A program made the position numbers and the translations under genes. Shown here one piece after another: positions 47,253 through 54,791 of a stretch of 56,995 nt of DNA. Within the stretch, counting starts at the first letter, position 1, and every line of letters starts with the position of its first letter. The DNA is taken from the NCBI GenBank assembly GCA_009379955.1, contig WHST01000030.1, positions 1 to 56,995 of the forward strand. Direction: 5' to 3'. The notes under the pieces were generated by a model. It had not been told where the DNA came from and searched no databases. It worked only from the letters and a program-made list of their open reading frames with translations. This DNA comes from Streptosporangiales bacterium (GTDB lineage Bacteria > Actinomycetota > Actinomycetes > Streptosporangiales > WHST01).

Positions 47253-47292
47253 ATCCCGCGCGGAGATAGGGCGTTGTGCATGCAATGGCCAC

Positions 47293-47718
47293 ATGATGCT
47301 CGCGCGACCAGCGGATTCTCACTGCGCCCGGCCAGTCGCGTCGCCGTTCGCCCTGCCCATCGGGTTTGCCGCACTGCTGGTTGCCGCGGCCGCGCTCACC
47401 GGACAGACCGAGCACTCCCAGCCGGAGCGAATCGTGGTCATGGTCAGCATCACGACCGGCGTCGCGGCAAACGCCCGCCTCCGCGACGCCATCCCGCTCG
47501 CCGTGCTCGGCTGGCTGTTCACCAACGGGTTCATCATCCACCAGTTCGGCGAGTTGGGCTGGCAGACCACCACCGAACCGACGCGGGTCGGTGTATTCGC
47601 CTGTGCCGCCGTCGTCGGAGCGCTCTGCGGACACCTCCTGCGTATCCGGCCACACAGAACTCGGGATCCACGCCACCTCGATCCAGCCAAGACCCGTCGA
47701 GGACGGCGAGGAACGTGA
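47293..47718 (+). CDS. small membrane protein, possibly in the KdpE regulon
   Basis: 141 aa from ATG 47293 (or the adjacent ATG 47296). About four hydrophobic segments: FALPIGFAALLVAAAALTG, ERIVVMVSITTGVAA, AIPLAVLGWLFTNGFIIHQF and VGVFACAAVVGALCGHLL. The tail is rich in Arg, Pro and Thr. The GWLFTNGF-HxxGELGW pattern recurs in unnamed actinobacterial membrane proteins, from memory. No ribosome binding site is obvious. The upstream GTCAAG repeats link it to the kdp genes; a role in ion or stress response is inference only. Confidence 0.65.
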   Translation: MMLARPADSHCARPVASPFALPIGFAALLVAAAALTGQTEHSQPERIVVMVSITTGVAANARLRDAIPLAVLGWLFTNGFIIHQFGELGWQTTTEPTRVGVFACAAVVGALCGHLLRIRPHRTRDPRHLDPAKTRRGRRGT

Positions 47719-47735
47719 CGGCGAGGGCGCCGCCG

Positions 47736-48536
47736 TCACAGCGCTCCCGGCCCACGGAGCAGCCCGGCCCACGCCGTGACCGCGAACGTGCCCGCCACGA
47801 CCAGGGCGACCGCGACGAGGAACACCACGTCGCCTCCGGTCACCACGACGGGACGCCACACCGTCCGCTCGCCTGCCCCGAGGCCCCTGCTCTCCAGGGC
47901 GACCGCGAGCCGCTCACCGCGCCGCAACGCGAGCACCAGCAACGTGATCGCCGCCCGGGCGAGCGCACGCGGGGTGCGCGGCGCGCGACCGTGCCGCGTG
48001 CGCGGTTGGCGTACGGCGTGCGCGCGGCGGATGGAGCGCCACTCCCCCGGGAGCATGCCGAGCAGCCGGTACCCGGCGAGCATGCCGTAGGCCACCTGTG
48101 GAGGCAGCCGCAGCTGGCGCTGCATGCTGGTGAGGAGGCGCACCGGATCGGTCGTGAGCACGAACCCGACGGAGCACGTGCCGATCACCATGGTCCGCAG
48201 CGCGAGCGACGTCCCGACCGCGAGCCCGTCGTCGGTGATGCTGAACCAGCCCGCGGAGACGATGACGGTGCCGCCGCGGCTCACCGCGTTCACCGCGAGC
48301 AGGCTGACCGCGAACGCGAAGAACGGCAGCTGCGCCGCGGCGAGCACCCGCATCCCGACCCGGCCGAGCACGCCGACGGCGAGGAGCGCGAGCGCGTAGA
48401 GCAGCGCGGGTGTGGCGGGATCGAAGACGCCGAGGAGTGCGGCGGAGACGGCGAACACGGCGACGAACTTCGCGACCGGGTTGCGCCGGTGCAGGAAGCT
48501 GTCGCCGTCGCGCACCCCGGGGACGAGCGTGTTCAC
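47736..48536 (-). CDS. ykoC: ECF transporter T component of the HMP/thiamine importer
   Basis: 266 aa from GTG 48536, overlapping the ATPase stop as GTGA. EcfT/CbiQ family with about five membrane helices and a cytosolic coupling region: LRLPPQVAYGMLAGYRLL and the Ala-Arg-Gly-type motif as ALESRGLGAGERT. Last gene of the riboswitch-controlled ykoFEDC operon. The stop lies 17 nt from the convergent membrane-protein gene. Confidence 0.9.
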   Translation of the reverse strand: MNTLVPGVRDGDSFLHRRNPVAKFVAVFAVSAALLGVFDPATPALLYALALLAVGVLGRVGMRVLAAAQLPFFAFAVSLLAVNAVSRGGTVIVSAGWFSITDDGLAVGTSLALRTMVIGTCSVGFVLTTDPVRLLTSMQRQLRLPPQVAYGMLAGYRLLGMLPGEWRSIRRAHAVRQPRTRHGRAPRTPRALARAAITLLVLALRRGERLAVALESRGLGAGERTVWRPVVVTGGDVVFLVAVALVVAGTFAVTAWAGLLRGPGAL

Positions 48537-50182
48537 GTCAGCGCCTCGCGGAGCCCCTGGAGCAGGGGACGCAGGCCGACGCCGGACTGCTCGGCCCACC
48601 AGTCGAGCAGCGGCGGACGGACGAGTCCCGCGGCGGCGAGCAACCGTGCGTCCGCCAGCATCTCGTGCGTGGGCCCCGCGGCGGTGACCCGTCCGCCGTG
48701 CACGACCACCACCCGGTCGGCCACCAGGCCGACGAGGCGCAGGTCGTGCGTGGCGAACGCGACGGCGCGTCCGGCGTCCGCCGTCGCCCGCAGATGGTCG
48801 GCGAGCGTCAGGGCGTGTGCACGGTCCTGCCCGAAGGTCGGTTCGTCGAGCAGCAGCACCGGGTGGTCGAGCACGGCCATCGCCGCGACGGAGAGGCGGC
48901 GCTTCTCTCCCCCGCTGAGCCGGAACGGGTCGGCGTCGGCGAGGTGCGAGAGGCCGAACTCCGTCAGCGCGGCGTCGACGCGGGCGCGCCGCTGCTGTCC
49001 GTGCACGCCGAAGCCGTCGAGGCCGTAACCGATCTCGGCCACCACGGACCGGCCGAGGAACTGGTGCTCCGGCTGCTGGAAGACCATGCCCGCGGGTCCG
49101 CCCTCGACCGCACCCGACACCCGCCGCGTGAGGCCGGCGAGGCCGAGCAACAGCGTGGTCTTGCCTCTCCCGTTGCACCCGATCACCGCGGTCACCTCGC
49201 CGGCGCGCAGTGCGAGCTCTGCACCCGTCCGCACGGCACAGCCCGCTCGCGTCCCGTCGACCGCGAAGGCGGCGTCGCGAGCATGCAGCGCGACCGTCCC
49301 GCGTACCGCCGGCGGCGGGGGCGTCCGCCTGCCGAGCGTGCGGAGGCTGGAGGCGACCGCCGCATCCGCCAACGCCGTACGTGGCGTCGCGGTCGCGACC
49401 TCGTGACGTCCTGCCGCCACGGCGAGCTCCGTACCCAGCGGCAGCCACACGCCCGCGTCCGCGAGTGCCGTGGCGTGCTCGCGCAGCAACGCGTGCGTCC
49501 CGCCCTGCGCCGTCACGCGGCCCGCTCCGTCGAGCACGAGCAGCCGCTCCGGCAACACGGGCAGTTCGTCCAGGCGGTGCTCGACGAGGACGACCGTGGG
49601 CCGGTACGCGTCCTCGGAGCGGCCGAGCAGGACCTCGCCGAGGCCCGCCGCGGCGGCCGGATCGAGCAGTGCCGTCGGCTCGTCGAGCAGCAGCAGCGGG
49701 GGTTCCGCCGCCAGCGTCGCCGCGAGGGCGACGCGTTGCTGCTCGCCACCGGACAGGGCGAGCGTCGGGCGTTCGCGCAATCCCGTGGCGCCCGAACGCG
49801 CGAGCGCCCGTCCGACACCGGAGCCGATCGCCGCCGGCGGGACCGCCCGGTTCTCCAGCGGGAACGCCACCTCCTCGTCGACCCGCGGCAGGCACAGCTG
49901 GCTCGCCGGGTCCTGCAGCAGCAGGCCGGCGTCGCGGCTCAGCTCGGGCACGGGCACGTCCGCCACATCACGGCCGGCGACCCGTACCGAACCGGTGACG
50001 TCTGCCGTGACCGACTGGGGCACGACTCCGGCGAGCACCCGCAACAGGCTGCTCTTCCCCGAGCCGGACGGTCCGAGGACGAGGACGCGCTCCCCCGGCC
50101 GCAGCTCGAGGTCGAGGTCGCGCAGGGACGCGTCGGCCCGGTGGGGATAGCGGACCGACAGGCCGCGGACGGCGACCGTCAC
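48533..50182 (-). CDS. ykoD: ECF transporter double ATPase of the HMP/thiamine importer
   Basis: 549 aa from ATG 50182, overlapping ykoE by 4 nt. Two ABC domains. The first: Walker A GPSGSGKSS, signature LSGGEQQR, Walker B LLLLDEPTALLDP. The second, from about residue 300: Walker A GCNGRGKTT, signature LSGGEKRR, Walker B VLLLDEPTFGQD. Same architecture as the ATPase at 27842-29614 but clearly diverged. Confidence 0.93.
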   Translation of the reverse strand: MTVAVRGLSVRYPHRADASLRDLDLELRPGERVLVLGPSGSGKSSLLRVLAGVVPQSVTADVTGSVRVAGRDVADVPVPELSRDAGLLLQDPASQLCLPRVDEEVAFPLENRAVPPAAIGSGVGRALARSGATGLRERPTLALSGGEQQRVALAATLAAEPPLLLLDEPTALLDPAAAAGLGEVLLGRSEDAYRPTVVLVEHRLDELPVLPERLLVLDGAGRVTAQGGTHALLREHATALADAGVWLPLGTELAVAAGRHEVATATPRTALADAAVASSLRTLGRRTPPPPAVRGTVALHARDAAFAVDGTRAGCAVRTGAELALRAGEVTAVIGCNGRGKTTLLLGLAGLTRRVSGAVEGGPAGMVFQQPEHQFLGRSVVAEIGYGLDGFGVHGQQRRARVDAALTEFGLSHLADADPFRLSGGEKRRLSVAAMAVLDHPVLLLDEPTFGQDRAHALTLADHLRATADAGRAVAFATHDLRLVGLVADRVVVVHGGRVTAAGPTHEMLADARLLAAAGLVRPPLLDWWAEQSGVGLRPLLQGLREALT

Positions 50183-50766
50183 CCGGCGCCCACGCGCCGC
50201 CTGGCACGGCCGAGCGGGTACTCGTCGAGCACCCCGGTACGGGCGAGCGCGTCACCGATCAGCTTCGCGAGCACGCCGGTGAGGATCAGCCCGCTCGCGA
50301 GGTGCATGCCGAGCCGCACGGCGAACAGGTCCTGACCCCACCAGCCGAACCTGATCGCGGCGTAGCCGAAGCTGAAGGCCGCCGCGAGCAGTCCCGAGCA
50401 GAGGAAGACCGGCCAGCCGTACGAGCGGTACCTCGTGGCGGCGAACGCGAGCTCGGCGCCCACGCCCTGCACGAGGCCCGTCAGCAGCAGGAGCGGACCG
50501 ATCGGCGAGCCGAGGAAGACGACCTCGATGAACGCCGCGATCATCTCGGCCACGATGCCCGCGAACGGGCGCCGCAGGATGTACAGGGCGAGCGGTGCGA
50601 CGACCATCCAGCCGCCGATGAGGACGTTCTGCGCCAGGTCGCCCAGCGGACCCATCGCGATCTGCAGCGGACCCCAGGCGAAGACGAGCAGCCGGTAGAG
50701 GAAGCCGAACACGACCGCGAGCACGGCAAGCAGGACGATGTCGCGCAACCGCCATCCCGTGCTCAT
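50179..50766 (-). CDS. ykoE: ECF transporter S component YkoE
   Basis: 195 aa from ATG 50766, overlapping the ykoF stop by 4 nt. About six membrane helices. LRDIVLLAVLAVVFGFLYRL at the N terminus and FLGSPIGPLLLLTGLVQGVG are typical of YkoE, the hydroxymethylpyrimidine/thiamine-binding S component. The TPP riboswitch before the operon supports this ligand class. Confidence 0.92.
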   Translation of the reverse strand: MSTGWRLRDIVLLAVLAVVFGFLYRLLVFAWGPLQIAMGPLGDLAQNVLIGGWMVVAPLALYILRRPFAGIVAEMIAAFIEVVFLGSPIGPLLLLTGLVQGVGAELAFAATRYRSYGWPVFLCSGLLAAAFSFGYAAIRFGWWGQDLFAVRLGMHLASGLILTGVLAKLIGDALARTGVLDEYPLGRARRRVGAG

Positions 50767-51368
50767 GCCAGTACCTCCCGCACGGTCGGGCTGCCCACCG
50801 AGACGGTCGCGTGAGTGACGACGTGGCGGACGTGCGCGCCCGCCTCGACCCAGCCGGCGCCGATCGTCGTCAACACCTCGGCCAGGTCGCCGTCGAGCCG
50901 GCTCGCGTAGTGCACGCTGCCGGTGAGCGTGTCCGCGGAGGTGACGGCGGCAGCGATCGTGTCCATGTGCCCGGTCACGCCGAGGGGATACAGCGACCAG
51001 TGCGCAGCGGCCCGTACGCCGGTCGGCGGCAGCGCGGGGAGAGCGGATGCCGGTGGTGGCGCGTCGTCGTCACCGAGCTCGCAGGTCACCTCGCCGGGGC
51101 AGCCGCGCGACAGCAGGAGGTGCGCGACGACGTGGCCGGTGCGCCTCGACGCGGCGGCGACGACGTCGCACACGTACCGGAGGATCGCCCGCTCGTCGCC
51201 GCCGACGTACGTGCTGACGTCGTCGGTCTCGACCTCCAGGCCGGTACCGTCGGCCTCGCGTAACGCACCAAGGATCACGCCGGTGAAGTCGTCGCACATC
51301 GGGTAGAGCGAGAATCTGCAGCCGACGCCCCACTCATGCGGTGAAGGGATAGAGCTCTCCTGGGCCAT
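50763..51368 (-). CDS. ykoF: YkoF-type thiamine/HMP-binding protein
   Basis: 201 aa from ATG 51368. Two tandem ACT-like halves: CRFSLYPMCDDFTGVILGAL with VETDDVSTYVGGDERAI in the first, and HWSLYPLGVTGHMDTIAAAV with GSVHYASRLDGDLAEVL in the second. This is the duplicated SLYP pattern of B. subtilis YkoF, which binds thiamine and hydroxymethylpyrimidine in the cytosol. First gene after the TPP riboswitch. Confidence 0.92.
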   Translation of the reverse strand: MAQESSIPSPHEWGVGCRFSLYPMCDDFTGVILGALREADGTGLEVETDDVSTYVGGDERAILRYVCDVVAAASRRTGHVVAHLLLSRGCPGEVTCELGDDDAPPPASALPALPPTGVRAAAHWSLYPLGVTGHMDTIAAAVTSADTLTGSVHYASRLDGDLAEVLTTIGAGWVEAGAHVRHVVTHATVSVGSPTVREVLA

Positions 51369-51423
51369 GGCGTTCCTCTCGACGCTGGCGCACCCGGAGA
51401 GCGAAGATGCCGCGTTCGCCCTG

Positions 51424-51513
51424 CTCCCTACGCCGGTGTCAACCGGGTCAGGTTCCACGGGTCCGTGGTTCGTACACCACGTTCTCAGCGCTCGTGCGCT
51501 CCCCGGGGGCTTC
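51424..51513 (-). promoter_or_regulatory. TPP riboswitch (THI element)
   Basis: On the minus strand the conserved aptamer segments appear in order: GGGGAGCGC, then GCGCTGAGAACG, a variable stem with GGTGTACGAACC, then GGAACCTGACCCGGTTGACA and CCGGCGTAGGGAG. CUGAGA, ACCUGA and CGUAGGGA are the invariant TPP contacts. It ends about 55 nt before the ykoF start, so it most likely controls the ykoFEDC operon by blocking initiation or by termination when TPP is high. Confidence 0.93.
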
Positions 51514-51577
51514 TGTCCGCAGCAGTCTAGGCTGATGGGTGCACCGGAGCGTAGGAAACGTGAGGAGCCTGACAAGA

Positions 51578-52321
51578 GTGAACGCACTGGGGGACACGGC
51601 GCCGTCGGCACCCGCCGGCGAGCGCACGGCGGGTGGGGTCGCGACGAGGGTCCTGGTCGTGGACGACGAGCCAGGTCTCCTGGTGAGCATGCGGATCAAC
51701 CTCCGCGCCCGCGGCTACGACGTCGTGACCGCACGCGACGGTAGGAGCGCCCTCGACGTCGCCGCGCGCAGCCACCCCGACGTCGTGCTCCTCGACCTCG
51801 GCCTACCCGATCTCGACGGCGTCACCGTCATCAAGGGCCTGCGCGGCTGGACCGCCGTGCCCATCATCGTGCTGTCGGCGCGTCACGCGTCCACGGACAA
51901 GGTACACGCGCTCGACGCGGGGGCCGACGACTACGTCACCAAGCCGTTCGGCATGGACGAGCTGCTCGCCAGGCTCCGCGCCACGGTGCGGCGGTCGGCC
52001 GCGAGCGCGCGGGACGAGGAGCCCGTCGTACGGACGGCGTCGTTCACCGTCGACCTCGCCGCGGGCAAGGTCGACCGCGACGGGCGCGCGGTGCGCCTCA
52101 CCCCGACGGAGTGGCGGCTGATCGAGGCGCTGGCGCGCAACGCGGGTCGCCTCGTCGAACAGAAGCGACTGCTGACCGAGGTGTGGGGTCCCGGCTACGA
52201 GAAGGAGACGCAGTACCTGCGCGTCTACCTGGCCCAGCTTCGCCGCAAGCTCGAGCCCGACCCCTCCCGCCCGCGGCACCTGATCACCGAACCGGGCATC
52301 GGCTATCGCCTCGTGCCCTGA
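51578..52321 (+). CDS. kdpE: response regulator KdpE
   Basis: 247 aa from GTG 51578, with GAGGAG 10 nt upstream; other GTGs lie further upstream. The receiver domain starts at TRVLVVDDEPGLL, the phospho-acceptor Asp is in DVVLLDLGLPDLDGV, and SARHASTDKVHALDAGADDY is followed by VTKPFGMDELLARL, the KdpE version of the switch region. The C-terminal winged helix ends YLAQLRRKLEPDPSRP and HLITEPGIGYRLVP. Over 9 kb from the broken kdpD start and 14 kb from kdpC, with no kinase next to it. It diverges from the TPP riboswitch operon. Its predicted targets are the GTCAAG repeats at 32864 and 47236. Confidence 0.88.
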   Translation: MNALGDTAPSAPAGERTAGGVATRVLVVDDEPGLLVSMRINLRARGYDVVTARDGRSALDVAARSHPDVVLLDLGLPDLDGVTVIKGLRGWTAVPIIVLSARHASTDKVHALDAGADDYVTKPFGMDELLARLRATVRRSAASARDEEPVVRTASFTVDLAAGKVDRDGRAVRLTPTEWRLIEALARNAGRLVEQKRLLTEVWGPGYEKETQYLRVYLAQLRRKLEPDPSRPRHLITEPGIGYRLVP

Positions 52322-52419
52322 CCGCACCCGCGGTCCACAATCTGCTCCTCGAGGGTCGAGAAGCGGGCTCGTCGTGCCGACATCCAGGTCGTACCGAACG
52401 ATCCGACCTCGGAGGCAGC

Positions 52420-52968
52420 ATGACCACACTCGCCCGCCGTTCCCTCGTCACCGTCGCGGTGGCCCTCGCGGTGCTCGCCGCGACCGGCCACGCCGTCCAC
52501 AGCTCCCACCAGGCCCGGGCCGCGGTTGATCGCGGGCCGACCATGGTTCCCGCCCTCGGCGCCGCCGCGCCCACCGTCGACGGCTTCCGCCTCACCCACC
52601 TGCCGCCGGGGCTCGGCCCGCAGGTGTCCGACTTCTCCTACGAGTGGGGCGGGGTCGGCTTGCGCAGCAAGGTCTGGGAGTCCGCGAACCCGTCCGGCGG
52701 CTACCGCGTCGACCTCACGGCCCACGTCCTGCGCGGTGACACCCTCACCAGTGCCCCCGCGATGCGTCGCTTCCTCACCACGTATCTCGAGCGTGCCGAC
52801 TGGCCGCTCGATCCGGTCCGGGTCGGGGGTCATGCGGGCTACCTGGGCGATGGCGACGTGTTCTGGCTCGTCCGTCCCGGCGTGGGCGTCTGGGTGAGCG
52901 CCGATCCCGACCGCTTCGGCCCCGGCGACCTGCGGGCGACGGCGACGGGGGTGCGGCCGGTACGCTGA
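52420..52968 (+). CDS. secreted or membrane-anchored protein of unknown function
   Basis: 182 aa from ATG 52420, with GGAGGCAGC directly upstream. The N terminus is a signal sequence or anchor (ARRSLVTVAVALAVLAATG). The rest is a soluble domain with GFRLTHLPPGLGPQVSDFSY, GYRVDLTAHVLRGDTLTS and GGHAGYLGDGDVFWLVRPGV, the last resembling small beta-rich lipoprotein-like domains often found beside anti-sigma factors. No sigma factor is present here. It follows kdpE after 98 nt on the same strand and may be transcribed with it. Confidence 0.7.
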   Translation: MTTLARRSLVTVAVALAVLAATGHAVHSSHQARAAVDRGPTMVPALGAAAPTVDGFRLTHLPPGLGPQVSDFSYEWGGVGLRSKVWESANPSGGYRVDLTAHVLRGDTLTSAPAMRRFLTTYLERADWPLDPVRVGGHAGYLGDGDVFWLVRPGVGVWVSADPDRFGPGDLRATATGVRPVR

Positions 52969-52991
52969 CGACCTCCCTCCACGACAGTCGA

Positions 52992-53013
52992 GTTAGCGGC
53001 GGGTTAGCGGCCG
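52992..53013 (+). promoter_or_regulatory. 11-bp tandem direct repeat upstream of the HTH gene
   Basis: GTTAGCGGCGG (52992-53002) is followed directly by GTTAGCGGCCG (53003-53013). One-turn tandem repeats like this are typical sites for head-to-tail bound regulators. It lies about 86 bp before the LuxR-type HTH gene and could be an autoregulatory site. Confidence 0.4.
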
Positions 53014-53098
53014 ACTCGTAACGTGCTGACCGGTGGGTGGGCCACCTCGGACGAGGCCCTCCCACCGGACGGCACCACGGTTTCGTGAGGAGAGCATC

Positions 53099-53389
53099 GT
53101 GACCATCACCGCGTCGAGCGTCGCCACCACGGCACCCGCACTCGAACGCCCGCACGCCGCCTGGTCGAGGCCCGTCTCGGGACCCACGCCAGGCCGCCCC
53201 GACGCCGCCGCCTGCCGCATGCTCGAGCTGCTCGGCGCCGGCCTCAAGGACGATGCGATCGCGCGGACGCTCGGCGTGAGCTCGCGCACGGTGCGCAGGC
53301 GCGTCGCGGAGCTCGAGGACCGGTTCGGCGCCGCCAACAGGATCCAGCTCGTCGCGCGCGCCGCCGTGCACGGCTGGATCCGGGTGTGA
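53099..53389 (+). CDS. small LuxR/helix-turn-helix DNA-binding protein
   Basis: 96 aa from GTG 53099, with GAGGAG about 7 nt upstream. An Ala/Pro/Thr-rich N terminus of about 40 residues is followed by one HTH domain: CRMLELLGAGLKDDAIARTL, GVSSRTVRRRVAELEDRFGA and ANRIQLVARAAVHGWI. This is the LuxR/GerE-type HTH (sigma-70 region 4-like). There is no sensor or receiver domain, so it is a stand-alone DNA-binding protein. A convergent methyltransferase gene ends 16 nt away. Confidence 0.8.
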   Translation: MTITASSVATTAPALERPHAAWSRPVSGPTPGRPDAAACRMLELLGAGLKDDAIARTLGVSSRTVRRRVAELEDRFGAANRIQLVARAAVHGWIRV

Positions 53390-53405
53390 CCAGGTCCCTG
53401 ACCAC

Positions 53406-54212
53406 TCAGCCGCGGCAGAGCACCTCGCCGTGCAGGACGCCGAACCAGCCGTCCGGCTCCGCACCCCAGACACGCCAGCCCGCCGCGATCCGGTCGAGGT
53501 CCGCCGCGGTCGCGTACCCGTAACCGACGGCCTGCTCCGCGAACGCGGAACGGGTGACGCGCTCCGCCCAGGTGCCGCTCCACCGTGCCCGGTCGTCTGG
53601 GCTCGCGTAGCACCATGCCGACGCCGTGCAGGCGACGTCGGTGAAGCCCGCCGCGCGCGCCCACACCTGGAGACGGCGGCCGGCGTCGGGCTCGCCGCGA
53701 TTGTGCGTGGCGACCCGGTGGTACAGGGCGAGCCACTCGTCCAGCTCGGGCACGTCCGGGTGCCAGGTCATCGCCGCGTAGTCGGCGTCGCGCGCCGCGA
53801 CGACGCCGTCCGCCGCGACCACGCGGCGCATCTCGCGCAGGGCGGCCACCGGGTCGGCGAGGTGCTGCAGCACCTGGTGGGCGTGGACGACGGCGAAGGC
53901 GTCGTCGGCGTACGGGAGGGCGTGGACGTCGGCGACCTCGAAGCGCAGGTTCGTGAGACCGCGCCCGGCCGCCACCCGCTCGGCCGCCTCGAGGATGTCT
54001 GCGGACGCGTCGATCGCCGTCACCGTGCCCGGTGCGACGAGTGCCGCGAGGTCCGCGGTGATCGTGCCCGAGCCGCAGCCCACGTCGAGTAGCGACGCCC
54101 CCGGCCGGAGCCGGTCGGTCAGGTAGGCGGCCGAGTTGGCCGCGGTACGCCACTCGTGCGACCGACGCACCGACTCGTGATGACCGTGTGTGTAGACCTG
54201 ATGCTGCGGCAT
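53406..54212 (-). CDS. class I SAM-dependent methyltransferase
   Basis: 268 aa from ATG 54212. Motif I LLDVGCGSGTITADLAALV, motif II acidic AIDASADILEAAERVA, then VADVHALPYADDAFAVVHAH (motif III-IV) and LREMRRVVAADGVVAARD. The N terminus, HHESVRRSHEWRTAANSAAY, is shared with small-molecule methyltransferases. Substrate unknown. The MarR gene lies 47 nt upstream on the same strand and may control it. Confidence 0.88.
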   Translation of the reverse strand: MPQHQVYTHGHHESVRRSHEWRTAANSAAYLTDRLRPGASLLDVGCGSGTITADLAALVAPGTVTAIDASADILEAAERVAAGRGLTNLRFEVADVHALPYADDAFAVVHAHQVLQHLADPVAALREMRRVVAADGVVAARDADYAAMTWHPDVPELDEWLALYHRVATHNRGEPDAGRRLQVWARAAGFTDVACTASAWCYASPDDRARWSGTWAERVTRSAFAEQAVGYGYATAADLDRIAAGWRVWGAEPDGWFGVLHGEVLCRG

Positions 54213-54259
54213 GCCCGGAGTCTACGACAACGTCTCAGAGTTCGGGAGAGATCGTCTCG

Positions 54260-54787
54260 TTATTCGGACGCCGCCGCGGGAGGCTGGAAGTCACCGGCGT
54301 CGACCCGGAGCACACGCAGGGCGTCGAAGACCTCGGTGCGGTGGGTGTCGTCGAGTGCGCCGAGGCCGAAGTCGATGCCCATCAGCTCCTTGGTGGCGTG
54401 CCTGACGACGTCGCGCCCCTCGGACGTCACCGACGCGAGCACGCCGCGACCGTCCGCGGGGTTGGGGCGGCGCGAGACGTAGCCCTGCTTCGCCAGCCGG
54501 TCGATGATATTGGTCGCGCTCGTCGGGTGCACCATCAGCCGCTCACCGATCACGCGCATCGGCAGCTCGCCGGTGCGGCTGAACACCAGCAGCACGAGTG
54601 CCTCGTAGCGGGCGAACGTCAGGCTGTACGGCCGCAGCAGCTCGTCGTACCTGGTCAGCAGCAGCTGCTGTGCCCGCATGATGGACGTCGCGACGCGCAT
54701 CGCGCTCGACTGTCCGAAGTGGTGCCGCCAGTGCTCGCCGGCGACGGCGATCGGGTCGAAGGGAAGCCCGAGCTCCTTGCGCGCCAT
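54260..54787 (-). CDS. MarR-family regulator
   Basis: 175 aa from ATG 54787. A winged-helix domain with YSLTFARYEALVLLVFSRTG, LPMRVIGERLMVHPTSATNI, IDRLAKQGYVSRRPNPADGR (the DxR wing) and LASVTSEGRDVV. N- and C-terminal helices for dimer formation are present. It starts 4 nt after the ilvD stop, so read-through from ilvD is likely, and precedes the methyltransferase by 47 nt. Confidence 0.9.
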   Translation of the reverse strand: MARKELGLPFDPIAVAGEHWRHHFGQSSAMRVATSIMRAQQLLLTRYDELLRPYSLTFARYEALVLLVFSRTGELPMRVIGERLMVHPTSATNIIDRLAKQGYVSRRPNPADGRGVLASVTSEGRDVVRHATKELMGIDFGLGALDDTHRTEVFDALRVLRVDAGDFQPPAAASE

Positions 54788-54791
54788 CGCG

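Noticed and set aside
48410-50335. A 641-codon plus-strand frame over ykoD
   Set aside because: Shadow frame; ykoD itself has all ABC motifs.
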